Positions 8,658-16,921 of a stretch of 43,411 nt of DNA are shown piece by piece (position 1 is the first letter of the stretch; each line of letters opens with the position of its first letter). Origin of the DNA: Nocardioides sp. (GTDB taxonomy: Bacteria > Actinomycetota > Actinomycetes > Propionibacteriales > Nocardioidaceae); assembly GCF_025965415.1 (NCBI RefSeq), contig NZ_JAOPWY010000004.1, positions 1 through 43,411 on the forward strand. Direction: 5' to 3'. A model generated the notes under the pieces. The model saw nothing but the letters and a program-made list of their open reading frames with translations. It had not been told where the DNA came from and searched no databases. Made by a program: the position numbers and the translations under genes.

Positions 8658-9587
8658 ATGAGCGCAGCCACGCACACGTCACTCTTCTACGACGGCGCCC
8701 TGCAGTACGCCGCCGAGACCGGCGGCTTCCTCCGGGAGGGGCTCGAGCTCGGGCACCGCGGACTCGTCATGGCACCCCCGCAGCGCGTCGACCAGCTGCG
8801 CTCGACGCTGGGCCGCGACGCCGACGAGGTGACCTTCGTCGAGGACGCGGTCGCCTACGCGCCGCAGTGGAACGTCTACCGCGTGATGCTCGACTTCGCG
8901 GCGCGGGCGCCCGGCGTACGCACGACCGTGGTCGCCGAGCAGGCGCTCGACCACCGCACTCCTGCCGAGCTGGTCGACTACCGCCGCATCGAGGCGGCGG
9001 TCAACCTGGTCTTCGCCGAGCACGACGTCGACCTCCTGTGCCCCTACGACGCGGGCTCGCTCCCCACGCACCTGCTCGACATCGGGATGCGGACCCACGG
9101 CGCCGTCCGCAGCGGTGGTGCGCTGTCGCCCAACCCGCGCTACGACGACCCGTGGGACCAGCTCGCCGCGCTCGCCGCCGTGGCACCGCCGCCTCCGGGC
9201 GCCACCACCCTCGACTGCGGGTCACCCGCCGACGTGGCCGGAGCGCGACGCCTGGTGCAGGCGTGCGGCGCCGAGGCCGGGCTCGATCCCGAGGTCGTCG
9301 CCGACGTGGCGCTGGCCGTCACCGAGGTGCTGACGAACGCGCTCCTGCACGGCCAGCCGCCTGCGCTCCTCCACGTCTACGAGGAGGGGGCCAGCTGGAT
9401 CTGCCACGTGGACGACGGTGGTCGCGGACCGATGGACCCGTTGATGGGTCTGCTGCCGCCGGCCATGCCGTCGGACCACGGCTACGGGCTGTGGCTGGCG
9501 CGCCAGCTGTGCATGGCCGTCGACGTCGGCAACGACCTGTCCGGCACGCACGTGCGATTGCACACCCGCGTGGACGCGTGGTCCTAG
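8658..9587 (+). CDS. MEDS-domain sensor fused to an anti-sigma-factor-type ATPase
   Basis: A 309-aa two-domain cytoplasmic protein. Residues about 1-165 resemble the MEDS (DcmR sensory) domain: HTSLFYDGALQYA at the start, then FLREGLELGHRGLV and CPYDAGSL. Residues about 190-309 form an RsbW-like HATPase_c_2 kinase domain with the N-box ALAVTEVLTNALLHG, VDDGGRGP and HGYGLWLARQL. Such fusions are thought to phosphorylate anti-anti-sigma factors in response to a ligand. ATG 8658 is chosen because GGGAGGGGGG lies just upstream; a TAGAGT -10-like box is at 8623-8628. No partner sigma gene is adjacent. Confidence 0.88.
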   Translation: MSAATHTSLFYDGALQYAAETGGFLREGLELGHRGLVMAPPQRVDQLRSTLGRDADEVTFVEDAVAYAPQWNVYRVMLDFAARAPGVRTTVVAEQALDHRTPAELVDYRRIEAAVNLVFAEHDVDLLCPYDAGSLPTHLLDIGMRTHGAVRSGGALSPNPRYDDPWDQLAALAAVAPPPPGATTLDCGSPADVAGARRLVQACGAEAGLDPEVVADVALAVTEVLTNALLHGQPPALLHVYEEGASWICHVDDGGRGPMDPLMGLLPPAMPSDHGYGLWLARQLCMAVDVGNDLSGTHVRLHTRVDAWS

Positions 9588-9706
9588 GAGCCGGACCTGC
9601 GCGTCACGCCCACCGCGGTCATCACGGTCACCGCCACCCGGGCGACGCCGGCGCCGAGCATGCCCAGCACCTGACCGAGGGAACGGACGTACATCGGGGT
9701 GCTCAT
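9584..9706 (-). CDS. possible 40-aa hydrophobic peptide
   Basis: A short ORF from ATG 9706 to a stop overlapping the end of the MEDS gene. The product has one hydrophobic stretch (QVLGMLGAGVARVAVTVMTA), which could span a membrane. TACCGG lies 5 nt before the ATG, as in leaderless transcripts, and there is no Shine-Dalgarno. It may be real or a chance ORF. Confidence 0.3.
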   Translation of the reverse strand: MSTPMYVRSLGQVLGMLGAGVARVAVTVMTAVGVTRRSGS

Positions 9707-9811
9707 GACGCCCGGTACCCCGGTAGACCAGTTCACATGCGCGCACGGCGCCGAGGTCGGAGGATCCACGCATGACCGATGTCCGGGAGCTCCGGGGAGG
9801 GGAGGTGAGCG

Positions 9812-10381
9812 GTGGACGCGTGGGTGGACCTCTACTGGCTGCCCCTCGGCGCGGGCGGTCACTTCGTGCGCGCCAACGGCCGGGCCTACGAGCGGTGGGC
9901 GGCGTGGCGCGAGCACCGCGCGCCCACCGACCTCTACCACTCCGGGCTGATGGTGCACGCCGGCGACGTGACGTACGCCGTGGAGATGGGGCCGGTGTGG
10001 AACGTCCGTGACCCCGGTCGCGGCGTCCTCTGCGAGGGCGCCGTCGGGTCCACGAGGCTCGGTCGCCTCCGTGCGTTCCGCTACGAGGTGCGCTGCTGGC
10101 CCGGCGGCCGCATCCCCGACGTCGACGAGGCGGTCGACAGCCCGGTCCGCACCACGGAGGACCCGGCCCGGGTCGCCGAGGTGCTCGGGATCCTCGAGCT
10201 CGTGCCACCGCTCGTGTGGGGCCGGGACCAGCTGGCCCTCGGCGAGATGTGGAACTCGAACTCCGTCGTCGCGTGGGCGCTGGCGCGGGCGGGCCACGAC
10301 ATGGACGCGATCCGCCCGCCTCCCGGTGGTCGCGCGCCGGGGTGGGACGCGGGCCTGGAGCTGGCCAGACGCCACCGCTGA
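9812..10381 (+). CDS. conserved hypothetical protein
   Basis: A 189-aa protein I do not recognise with certainty. It is Trp-rich, lacks a signal peptide, and contains a His in LMVHAGDVTYAVEMG, a Cys-Trp in VRCWPGG and a C-terminal WNSNSVVAWALARAG segment. That pattern loosely resembles permuted papain-like (LRAT/NlpC-type) folds, but this is only a suggestion. A GTG start with GGGGAGGGGAGG 8 nt upstream is well placed. It stands alone. Confidence 0.75.
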   Translation: MDAWVDLYWLPLGAGGHFVRANGRAYERWAAWREHRAPTDLYHSGLMVHAGDVTYAVEMGPVWNVRDPGRGVLCEGAVGSTRLGRLRAFRYEVRCWPGGRIPDVDEAVDSPVRTTEDPARVAEVLGILELVPPLVWGRDQLALGEMWNSNSVVAWALARAGHDMDAIRPPPGGRAPGWDAGLELARRHR

Positions 10382-10464
10382 CCGCTGAGCGCGGCAGGCG
10401 CCGTAGCCACCGGCGGGACTACTCGTTGGTAAGGGTGACCGCCGTCACCCGAGAGGCCCCCGCC

Positions 10465-12000
10465 ATGCACCGACTCATCGCAGCCGCCGTCGTCAGCGCC
10501 CTCACAGCCGCCACCCTGCCGTTCCTGGGCTCGCCGGCCACCGCCGCCCAGGTCACCACGACCGACGGGTGCATCACGAGCGTCCCGGACCCGGGCACGA
10601 CCGCGCCGGTCGAGATCTGCTTCACGCTCTTCCGGCCCGCGGGAGCGACGAAGGCCAACCCGGTGCCGATGGTGCTGCACAGCCACGGCTGGGGCGGCAG
10701 TCGTACGACGGACCCCGCAGCGTTCTCCTACCTGACGGACGCCGGCTTCGGTGTGCTGAGCTTCGACCAGCGCGGCTTCGGCGAGAGCGGCGGCCAGGCC
10801 TACATCGAGAACCCCGACGTCGAGGGCAAGGACGTCCGCAAGATCGTCGACCTCGTCGCGGCGCAGGCGTGGGTGGAGAAGGAGAAGCCGGGCGACCCCG
10901 TGCTGGGCGCCATCGGTGGGTCGTACGGCGGCGGCTACCAGTTCGTCGGCGCCTTCAGCGAGCTCCGCGACAAGGGCGCGACCCGCTTCGACGCGCTCGT
11001 CCCCGAGATCACCTGGTTCGGCCTGACCGAGAGCCTCTTCCCGGAGGGCGTCCCGCGGACCGAGTGGGCGAGCGCCCTGGTCGCCGCCGGGTTGCCGACC
11101 AACGCGCTGCCGCCCCTCGTGCTGCGGGGCTTCGCAGAGGCGACCGCGACGGGCAACGTGCCGGCGTACCTCCACGACTACCTCGACAAGAACGGCCCGG
11201 AGTGGCACGTGCGGAAGGGTCGCAAGCTCGACATCCCCGTGCTCTTCGGCCAGGGCGAGACCGACAACCTCTTCCCGCTCGACCAGGGCCTGAAGAACTT
11301 CACCCGCGCACTGACCGCCAAGGCGCGGGCGAAGAGCATCTTCCTCGGCTACAACGGCGGCCACACGCTGCCGTCGGCGCTGCCGACCGGCACCAACGTC
11401 GACATCCCGCTCGCCACCAGCGACGCGTGCTCGCCGACGCTGGGCAGCCCGTCCTTCGCCGACCTGGGGCTGCGGTTCCTCCAGCAGAACCTGCAGGGCA
11501 CGAAGACCGGGCTCCGCGGCTTCGGCACGTTCCACCTGACCACCGCCGCCGGTGACCGCTGCGTCAAGGTGGGCTCCGTCTCGCCGAACACCACCGTCGA
11601 GCTCGGTGACGTCGTCAGCACCGTCGGCGTCGGTGCGCCGATCGCCTACCCCGTCGCCCAGGGCCCGATCACCATCGCCGGCTCGCCCACTCTGGACGGG
11701 AAGATCACGACGCTCGGCCTCGACAACCGCGCCTTCCTGGCGCTGTCGGTGGGCACCAGCCCGGCCGACGCGCGGATCGTGCAGAACAACATGCTGCCGA
11801 TCCGGGAGAACGGCATCGCGATCAACAAGCCGCGCACCGGCATCCAGCTGCCCTCGGTCGCGGTCGACGTACCCGCCGGGCAGACGCTCTTCCTGACGGT
11901 GTCGCCGGTCTCGGACATGTACGCCGGCTTCGGGAGCCGGGTGGTGGGGGCGATGAAGCTGAAGGACGTGGTGCTGCACCTGCCGGTGGCAGGAAGCTGA
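10465..12000 (+). CDS. secreted alpha/beta-hydrolase, CocE/S15 peptidase-like
   Basis: A 511-aa exported protein. Residues 1-28 form a signal peptide ending ATAA. The hydrolase core has LHSHGWGGS (oxyanion strand), FDQRGFGES, the nucleophile elbow GGSYGGGYQ (Ser in GxSxG), an acid in GQGETDNLFP and the His in YNGGHTLP. The C-terminal about 130 residues form a beta-rich domain, as in X-Pro dipeptidyl-peptidase and CocE enzymes. It probably cleaves an ester or acyl-peptide outside the cell. The substrate cannot be inferred; there are no cotranscribed neighbours. Confidence 0.88.
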   Translation: MHRLIAAAVVSALTAATLPFLGSPATAAQVTTTDGCITSVPDPGTTAPVEICFTLFRPAGATKANPVPMVLHSHGWGGSRTTDPAAFSYLTDAGFGVLSFDQRGFGESGGQAYIENPDVEGKDVRKIVDLVAAQAWVEKEKPGDPVLGAIGGSYGGGYQFVGAFSELRDKGATRFDALVPEITWFGLTESLFPEGVPRTEWASALVAAGLPTNALPPLVLRGFAEATATGNVPAYLHDYLDKNGPEWHVRKGRKLDIPVLFGQGETDNLFPLDQGLKNFTRALTAKARAKSIFLGYNGGHTLPSALPTGTNVDIPLATSDACSPTLGSPSFADLGLRFLQQNLQGTKTGLRGFGTFHLTTAAGDRCVKVGSVSPNTTVELGDVVSTVGVGAPIAYPVAQGPITIAGSPTLDGKITTLGLDNRAFLALSVGTSPADARIVQNNMLPIRENGIAINKPRTGIQLPSVAVDVPAGQTLFLTVSPVSDMYAGFGSRVVGAMKLKDVVLHLPVAGS

Positions 12001-12068
12001 GCGACGGCGGGTTCGGTCAGGCCTGCAGGGCCCGCGGACCGCGTCGACGGGTGTGCCACCCTCGAGGG

Positions 12069-12536
12069 GTGCCTGTCCCGCATCGCGCCCTGACCAGCGA
12101 GACCCTCGGCGCGTGGCTGGTCAAAGCCACCGGCAGCGTGCCGGCGACCACGGCGCACGTGCGGGCCGGCTTCGCCGGGGTGGCGACCTGGTGCGTGCGG
12201 CCGACCTACCGCACCGAGCTCGTCGCTGCCGGTCAGCCGGTGCTGCTGTGGGTCAGCGGGACCGAGCGCGAGCACCCGGCCGGGATCTACGCCGCCGGAC
12301 GTACGACGGGGCGCGCGGACGGGGACCTGATCCCGATCGCGCTCTCGCCCCTGGCCCACCCGCTGCTGCGCTCGGAGCTGACCGGTCACCCGGGCCTGAC
12401 CACCCTCGAGGTGCTGCGGATGCCGGCGGGCAGCAACCCCTCCTTCGTGACGCACGCGGAGCTGCGGGTGCTCGTGGAGCTGTGCCCGGAGCTGGGCCGA
12501 GAGCTCGGCCCGGTGCAGGCCGCCGCAGGCGCCTGA
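12069..12536 (+). CDS. conserved protein, possibly PUA/EVE-like fold
   Basis: A 155-aa cytoplasmic protein. The segment VATWCVRPTYRTELVAAGQPVLLWVSG followed by HPAGIYAAGRTTG resembles the Trp-start and GDxVLLW-type strands of EVE/PUA-like domains, which bind modified bases; the match is by eye only. GTG 12069 is preferred over GTG 12051 because the fold starts there. CACCCT sits close upstream, as in leaderless genes. Confidence 0.7.
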   Translation: MPVPHRALTSETLGAWLVKATGSVPATTAHVRAGFAGVATWCVRPTYRTELVAAGQPVLLWVSGTEREHPAGIYAAGRTTGRADGDLIPIALSPLAHPLLRSELTGHPGLTTLEVLRMPAGSNPSFVTHAELRVLVELCPELGRELGPVQAAAGA

Positions 12537-12553
12537 CTGCAGCCTCGACCGCG

Positions 12554-12976
12554 TCAGGTCGCGAAGTCCTCCAGGGGGAGCTCGACCCGGCACTCGTAGT
12601 AGCGCATGGCCAGCCGCGCGTGCGCGACGTCGATCGTCCCCTCGCCGACGGCGAGGACGTGGTTGAGCCACAGGTGGGACGGCGCCGCGGTCTGGAACGT
12701 CATCACGTGGACCCCTTGGCCGTCGTCCAGCGCGGACAGGCCGGAGAGGGCGAACAGCACCTCGGCGTCGCCGGCACGGATCACTCCGCGGGCGTCGGGC
12801 AGGGCGAAGCCGTCGCGGATCCGCGGGAAGTTGGACCACTGCGCCGTCCCCGACAGTCGGCCGGCGAGGGTGGCCGTGCCCTGTCCGTAGACCCGGCCGT
12901 CGGCCCCGGCGGCAGGCGGCACCTCGTGGAGCAGGTCATAGGTCCAGCTCACGTCGCACAGGTGGTCGAGCCGCAT
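12554..12976 (-). CDS. hypothetical protein (DUF3237-like size and style)
   Basis: A 140-aa cytoplasmic protein with alternating beta strands ([23 protein letters not shown], then [14 protein letters not shown]). It resembles small beta-barrel DUF3237-type proteins, but I cannot confirm it. The start ATG has GGAGGT 7 nt upstream. It converges with the EVE-like gene, 17 nt apart. Confidence 0.75.
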   Translation of the reverse strand: MRLDHLCDVSWTYDLLHEVPPAAGADGRVYGQGTATLAGRLSGTAQWSNFPRIRDGFALPDARGVIRAGDAEVLFALSGLSALDDGQGVHVMTFQTAAPSHLWLNHVLAVGEGTIDVAHARLAMRYYECRVELPLEDFAT

Positions 12977-13153
12977 GTCAGGACCTCCGGGACTCGCATC
13001 ATCTGACGTGCCTGACCACCGTACGCCGGACGGGCACCAGGCCGCGAACGCCACCGGGGTCCCCACAACCCCACAAAGGGTGCGGGGTCGACGCATTCCG
13101 GGCGGGAGCTCGGACGCGAGGCCGACGCCATGGTCTTCGTGATGAAGGATTCC

Positions 13154-13159
13154 TAGACT
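13154..13159 (+). promoter_or_regulatory. -10 box TAGACT of a leaderless promoter
   Basis: TAGACT ends exactly 6 nt before the ATG at 13166, the classical spacing for leaderless actinobacterial genes. The same layout recurs at 13885-13890 (TAGTGT, VOC gene), 27456-27461 (TACGAT on the minus strand, HAD gene) and 39237-39242 (TACGGT). Confidence 0.55.
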
Positions 13160-13165
13160 CCTGGC

Positions 13166-13588
13166 ATGGCTGGTCTGCAGCACTCCGTCATCATCGCGTC
13201 CGCCCCCGCGCGTGTCTGGCGGCTGATCGTCGACGTCGAGGGCTGGCCGGAGCACATCGCGACGGTGGGCTCCGTGGAGCGCCTGGACGACGGTCCGCTG
13301 GCGGTCGGGTCCCGGACCCGACTGCGGCAACCGAAGCTGCCCGAGGCGGTGTGGACGGTCACCGAGCTCGACGAAGGTACGTCGTTCACGTGGGAGTCGG
13401 CGTCGCCGGGAGTCAGGGTCGTCGCCGGGCACGTGGTCGAGCCGCACGCGGAGGGCAGCCGACTCTCGCTCAGCATCACCGTCTCCGGGCTGATGGCACC
13501 CGTCGGCTGGCTCATGACCAAGTCCCTGACGCGGCGCTACGTCGAGACCGAGGCAGCGTCGATCAAGGAGGCGGCCGAAGCCGGCTGA
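13166..13588 (+). CDS. SRPBCC-family polyketide cyclase/dehydrase-like protein
   Basis: A 140-aa START-like helix-grip protein. It opens with [20 protein letters not shown] and [19 protein letters not shown] and has the terminal long helix. Members bind hydrophobic ligands; the function is unknown. It is expressed from a leaderless promoter (TAGACT, 6 nt upstream). Confidence 0.87.
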   Translation: MAGLQHSVIIASAPARVWRLIVDVEGWPEHIATVGSVERLDDGPLAVGSRTRLRQPKLPEAVWTVTELDEGTSFTWESASPGVRVVAGHVVEPHAEGSRLSLSITVSGLMAPVGWLMTKSLTRRYVETEAASIKEAAEAG

Positions 13589-13619
13589 GCCGGACGTCGG
13601 TTGTGCCGTCGCAGCTCAC

Positions 13620-13800
13620 AGCGAGGTGAAGGTCAAGGCCAAGGGCACAGTGACCGCCACCGGCGCCGCGGGAGCCCGCGACTGCTCGAACGGCCTCGTG
13701 AACGTCGTCGTCAAGGTCGGCAAGGTCGCCGCAGCCGACAAGATCGTGAAGCTCCGCAGCGACTGCACCTTCTCCTCGCGTCCTCGGGGCGCGACAAGAT
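13620..13800 (+). pseudogene. degenerate fragment of a secreted repeat-domain protein
   Basis: The reading frame around 13626-13795 gives VKVKAKGTVTATGA... NGLVNVVVKVGK ... KIVKLRSDCTF, which resembles the internal beta-sandwich repeats of actinobacterial surface proteins (GTVKVTVKAGKK...TVKLRSDCTF). It lacks a start, a signal peptide and a sensible C-terminus. The 308-nt gap between the SRPBCC and VOC genes holds only this remnant and the VOC promoter. Confidence 0.4.
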
Positions 13801-13896
13801 CTGACCGCCTGAGCACCGACCGACTGGCAGCGAGGCCGCTCCCCGTGGAGCGATATCCGTTGGCGGCTGGGTGATCGTCGTGCCTAGTGTCCGAGG

Positions 13897-14769
13897 ATGG
13901 CATCCACGCTGCATGCGCTGACCATCCTCGCCTTGGACCCTGAGGAGCTCGCAACCTTCTGGTCAGGGTTGCTCAGGTCTTCGCGACAGGGTCTCGTGCT
14001 CTCGGATGTCGACGCGCCGGTCCGGCTTGCCTTCCAGACGGCCGACGAGCCCAAGGTCGGCCTCAACCAGATCCACCTTCACCTGACCAGCAACTCCGCT
14101 GCCCAGGACGCGACCGTCGCTCGGGCGCTCGAGCTGGGTGCGACGCACCTCGATGTCGGGCAGTTGCCGGAGGAGGACCACGTCGTCCTGGCTGATCCCG
14201 GGGGCAACGAGTTCTGCGTGATCCCGGAGGGGAACAACTGGCTGGAGGGGACGGGTTTCCTCGGCGAGCTGGCCGCCGACGGGACGCGCGAGGTCGGCGT
14301 CTTCTGGGCGGCTGCCTTGGATTGGCCGCTGGTCCATGACGAGGACGGGGAGACGGCGATCTCGCCTCCGGACGGTGGGTTGAAGATCTCGTGGGGTGGG
14401 GAGCCGCTGAACGAGCGGCATGGACGGAACCGGATGTACTTCGTGCTGGTGGCGGACGAGCTGGATGCTGAGGTCGAGCGGTTGGCGGCTCTGGGGGCCT
14501 CGCTCGTCGAGCGGAGTGGCGGTGAGGTCGAGATGGCGGATCCGGAGGGGAACGAGTTCGTGGTGAGGGCTAGGGCCTTGGTTTCGACACGCTCGCTTCG
14601 CTCGCTGCTCAACCAGCGATCCCGCTCGCTGCTCAACCGGCGACGTGGGGGCTCAGAGCCAGCGGCGGACTCTGCTCCTGCAGGCGTCGTACGACCAGGC
14701 CGTCGAGTGGACGCTGGCAAAGACGCTGCGATGTCAGGCGCTGGCGGTGGGGCACCCGGCGAGGGGTGA
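13897..14769 (+). CDS. VOC (glyoxalase-like) protein with a repeat-derived C-terminal tail
   Basis: The first about 228 residues form two VOC modules (LALDPEELATFWSGLL; LADPGGNEFCVIP; then MYFVLVADELDAEVERLAALG and MADPEGNEFVVRA). From residue 229 the frame enters the interspersed repeat and reads LVSTRSLRSLLNQRS, then runs through a gene fragment to a stop at 14767-14769. The native stop seems to have been lost when the repeat arrived, adding about 62 unrelated residues. A leaderless promoter (TAGTGT, 6 nt) precedes the ATG. The function is unknown; Glyoxalase_6-type proteins are common in actinobacteria. Confidence 0.82.
   Translation: MASTLHALTILALDPEELATFWSGLLRSSRQGLVLSDVDAPVRLAFQTADEPKVGLNQIHLHLTSNSAAQDATVARALELGATHLDVGQLPEEDHVVLADPGGNEFCVIPEGNNWLEGTGFLGELAADGTREVGVFWAAALDWPLVHDEDGETAISPPDGGLKISWGGEPLNERHGRNRMYFVLVADELDAEVERLAALGASLVERSGGEVEMADPEGNEFVVRARALVSTRSLRSLLNQRSRSLLNRRRGGSEPAADSAPAGVVRPGRRVDAGKDAAMSGAGGGAPGEG
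14573..14643. repeat. interspersed repeat at the 3' end of the VOC gene
   Basis: A complete unit (GGTTTCGACACGC to CAACCAGCG, 14580-14618) is followed by a partial one ending CTCAACCGGCG. The 46 nt from GGGCCTT to AGCG (14573-14618) are identical to 16298-16343. Confidence 0.88.
14653..14693 (-). pseudogene. duplicated 3'-end fragment of the isoprenylcysteine-type methyltransferase gene
   Basis: On the minus strand this stretch encodes YDACRSRVRRWL-stop, matching the last codons (YDAYRSRVRRWL-stop) of the gene ending at 16380, at nearly every base. It is cut off immediately upstream, so it is a recombination or duplication scar. Confidence 0.75.
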
Positions 14770-14775
14770 TCGGGC

Positions 14776-15243
14776 TCAGGTCTCGCCGCCGATGTCGAAC
14801 TCATAGGCCTCGAAGACGAGGTCGGCGCCTCGCTGCCGGTGCCGGACGAGTCGTCCGAGCAGGGCCGTGCCCGAGCCGCGTACGTCGTCCACGTCGGCAA
14901 TGACGTCCGGCCCGGCCACCCGGGCCAGCAACGTGTCGATCTGACCGCCGATCAGCAGGTGGTCGCGCGTGAGGCCGTCGACGGCACCGGCCAGCCGTGG
15001 CGAGGTCTTGAGGAGCTCGAGGTACAGCCCGCTCGGACCCTCGGTCATGTGGATGTGCGTGCGGAAGTCACCCGCGACCTCCACCAGGGCCGCCTCGACC
15101 CGCTGCGTCCAGCGTGAGTGCTCGGAGGTCGCCGGCGCGGCCAGGGCGTCCTCCAGCGCGCCCATCGACTCGCGCAGCTCCGCGCGATGCCGCCGCAGCT
15201 CCTCCAGGAAGGTGCGGTCCGATGCGGACGAGTTCTCCTCCAC
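14776..15243 (-). CDS. hemerythrin-like HHE domain protein
   Basis: A 155-aa four-helix protein. It carries His residues at the positions typical of HHE cation-binding domains: ELRRHRAEL near the N-terminus, FRTHIHMTEGPSGLY in the middle, LTRDHLLI, and LVRHRQRGADLVFEAYEFDIGGE at the end. It probably binds a di-iron centre or oxygen/NO; the function is inferred only from the fold. GTG start with GGAGG 6 nt upstream. Confidence 0.75.
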   Translation of the reverse strand: MEENSSASDRTFLEELRRHRAELRESMGALEDALAAPATSEHSRWTQRVEAALVEVAGDFRTHIHMTEGPSGLYLELLKTSPRLAGAVDGLTRDHLLIGGQIDTLLARVAGPDVIADVDDVRGSGTALLGRLVRHRQRGADLVFEAYEFDIGGET

Positions 15244-15398
15244 CGACGCCTCCGGTGCGTGAGATCGGACGCGACCAGTGTCGCGCGATCGGGGCCGCTT
15301 GGCGAGGTTCGTCGAGGTCGCCCTCCTCGACGGGGCGCAGCAGCAATGTCGCGACCTCCCCGGCGGTGAGCCGACGCCGGTTGTGCCTGATCGATCTA

Positions 15399-15842
15399 CT
15401 ACTGGTGCTGGGATGCCGTCTGTCCAGCCCCGAGGCCGAGCTGAGCCATCATGGATCCGGTGTCGAAGTACGTCCTCTGGCTCCGGACCTTGCCGTCCTT
15501 GAACTCCATGACGTCACAGAGCTGCAGGGTCAACGATCGCCCGGTCGCCGGGATGTTTCCCATGCTGGTGACCAGGGTCCCGGTGTGGGTGCCACGACCG
15601 GTGAACTCGACCACGACGAGGTCGCCCGACTCGATGACCCGGTCAATGGTGACCTTGCCGTCCGGGAAGCCGTCGGCCCACATCTTGTTGTAGTCACGCG
15701 AGCCCTCGACGCCCTCGAAGGTGTCACCCGAGCCGACGATGGTGATCGTCGCGTCCGGGGCCGTCGCTTCGGCGATCTCGTCGAAGTTCCGCTCGTTCCA
15801 TGCTTCGTGCAACCTGCGTGCGAGGTCTGCATTTTCTGCCAT
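15399..15842 (-). CDS. SnoaL-like/NTF2-fold ester cyclase family protein
   Basis: A 147-aa NTF2-like protein. It opens ADLARRLHEAWNERNFDEIAEATAPDATI, typical of SnoaL-like polyketide cyclases, followed by DYNKMWADGFPDGKVTIDRVIESGD and VVVEFTGRGTHTG. There are no secondary-metabolite genes nearby, so it is probably a stand-alone member of unknown substrate. The 155-nt gap to the hemerythrin gene holds no convincing gene. Confidence 0.88.
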   Translation of the reverse strand: MAENADLARRLHEAWNERNFDEIAEATAPDATITIVGSGDTFEGVEGSRDYNKMWADGFPDGKVTIDRVIESGDLVVVEFTGRGTHTGTLVTSMGNIPATGRSLTLQLCDVMEFKDGKVRSQRTYFDTGSMMAQLGLGAGQTASQHQ

Positions 15843-15957
15843 CTGAGCCTCCGCTCTGGCGCCAGCTCACTCCGGCCCACGCTAGACCCGACGCCGCGGT
15901 GATGTGAAGCCTCGGGAACCGTGCGTGGGTACTGTTGGTGGGAGTGAGGGGAGTGTG

Positions 15958-16182
15958 ATGTTCAGGTCCCGATTCATGCCCTGCCCTGTGTGCGGGGCGT
16001 CGGTCGATCGGACCGCCCTGCGGGAGCACGAGTGTTCACCCGAGCGCCGGGCCGACTACGAGATGTTCGGGTTGCGAGGCGAGACCGCGCAGCTGGAAGC
16101 AGGGGTGCTCCGCTACCTGATGACGGCTGCTGGACGGTTCGAGACCTGGCTCGCTGCGAAGCACGTACGCCGTCGGGCCTGA
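15958..16182 (+). CDS. small zinc-ribbon-like protein
   Basis: A 74-aa protein starting with a CPVCGASVDRTALREHEC module, i.e. C-x2-C-x11-H-x-C, a likely zinc finger. A basic, helical C-terminus follows (LRYLMTAAGRFETWLAAKHVRRRA). ATG 15958 is chosen because AGGGGAG lies 6 nt upstream. The function is unknown; it may be a nucleic-acid binding protein. Confidence 0.7.
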   Translation: MFRSRFMPCPVCGASVDRTALREHECSPERRADYEMFGLRGETAQLEAGVLRYLMTAAGRFETWLAAKHVRRRA

Positions 16183-16220
16183 GGCGGATCATTTCGCCGC
16201 AGCACTACGCGCGCACTCGA

Positions 16221-16299
16221 CTGGCCGCTGATCCACGACGAGGGCGGGGAGACGGCGATCTCGCCTCCGGACGGTGGGTTGAAGATCGCGTGGGGTGGG
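16221..16299 (+). pseudogene. 79-bp fragment of the VOC gene, second copy
   Basis: Matches 14322-14400 with 5 differences in 79 bp and encodes DWPLIHDEGGETAISPPDGG and on to WGG. It then jumps directly into the interspersed repeat, lacking the rest of the VOC gene. Together with the methyltransferase scar at 14653 it marks a rearranged segmental duplication. Confidence 0.85.
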
Positions 16300-16378
16300 G
16301 CCTTGGTTTCGACACGCTCGCTTCGCTCGCTGCTCAACCAGCGGGTGGACGTCGCTTCGCTCGCTGCTCAACCAGCGA
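16298..16378. repeat. interspersed repeat between the VOC fragment and the methyltransferase gene
   Basis: A full unit (GGTTTCGACACGC to CAACCAGCG, 16305-16343) and a second partial unit (about 16350-16378, CGCTTCGCTCGCTGCTCAACCAG in pieces). It ends 1-2 nt before the stop codon of the methyltransferase gene on the other strand. Confidence 0.88.
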
Positions 16379-16379
16379 T

Positions 16380-16841
16380 CTAGAGCCAGCGGCGAACTCT
16401 GCTCCTGTAGGCGTCGTACGGGTCGCCGAAGCGGGCGTGGAGGAAGCGCTCTTCCGGCAGGATCGCGCCCCAGAGGACGAGCAGCACTGCCACGGGGAAC
16501 AGCACGAGGGCCCAGAAGCTGCCGCCCAACAGCGCCAGCGCGAGGTAGAGCGCGAGGAGGCCGACGTACAGCGGGTTGCGGGACAGGCGGTAGGGGCCTT
16601 CCTCGATCATCGCCTCGGTCGGCGAGCCCGGCAGCAGCCCTGTCTCGTGGCGGGCGAACAGCCACAGCGACCAGCCGTTCCAGATGACGAACAGCACCAC
16701 CAGCGCCCAGCCGAGGGGCACGCGCCAGGGGCCGGGTTCGACGGGGTCGCCCCACCACGCCGTCGCCAGCGCGCCGGCCAGCAGGGGGGCGCCGATCGCG
16801 ACAGGGGGCCACAGTCGGAACGCGACGATGTCCTCGGGCAT
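16380..16841 (-). CDS. membrane methyltransferase, isoprenylcysteine carboxyl methyltransferase-like
   Basis: A 153-aa protein from ATG 16841 (MPEDIVAFRLWPP) with four to five hydrophobic helices. The C-terminal ICMT/PEMT signature is visible: GPYRLSRNPLYVGLL (the RNPxYxG motif) and EERFLHARFGDPYDAYRSRVRRWL. These enzymes use SAM to methylate membrane substrates; the substrate here is unknown. An upstream in-frame start at 16910 exists but adds non-conserved sequence. Its 3' end is the parental copy of the scar at 14653. Confidence 0.85.
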   Translation of the reverse strand: MPEDIVAFRLWPPVAIGAPLLAGALATAWWGDPVEPGPWRVPLGWALVVLFVIWNGWSLWLFARHETGLLPGSPTEAMIEEGPYRLSRNPLYVGLLALYLALALLGGSFWALVLFPVAVLLVLWGAILPEERFLHARFGDPYDAYRSRVRRWL

Positions 16842-16921
16842 GAGGAGAGTGTGCGCCTGGTGCGGCGTGGCTTCGAGGATCGCTCCACTCGCACCTCGAC
16901 CAGCGATCACCGGCGGAGGAG

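Noticed and set aside
10081..11979. 632-codon minus-strand frame
   Set aside because: Antisense of the secreted hydrolase; the plus strand has a signal peptide and catalytic motifs.
15290..15398. Minus-strand reading VATLLLRPVEEGDLDEPR, like the N-terminus of an acetyltransferase
   Set aside because: Too short and without further homology; may be a trace remnant but is not supportable.
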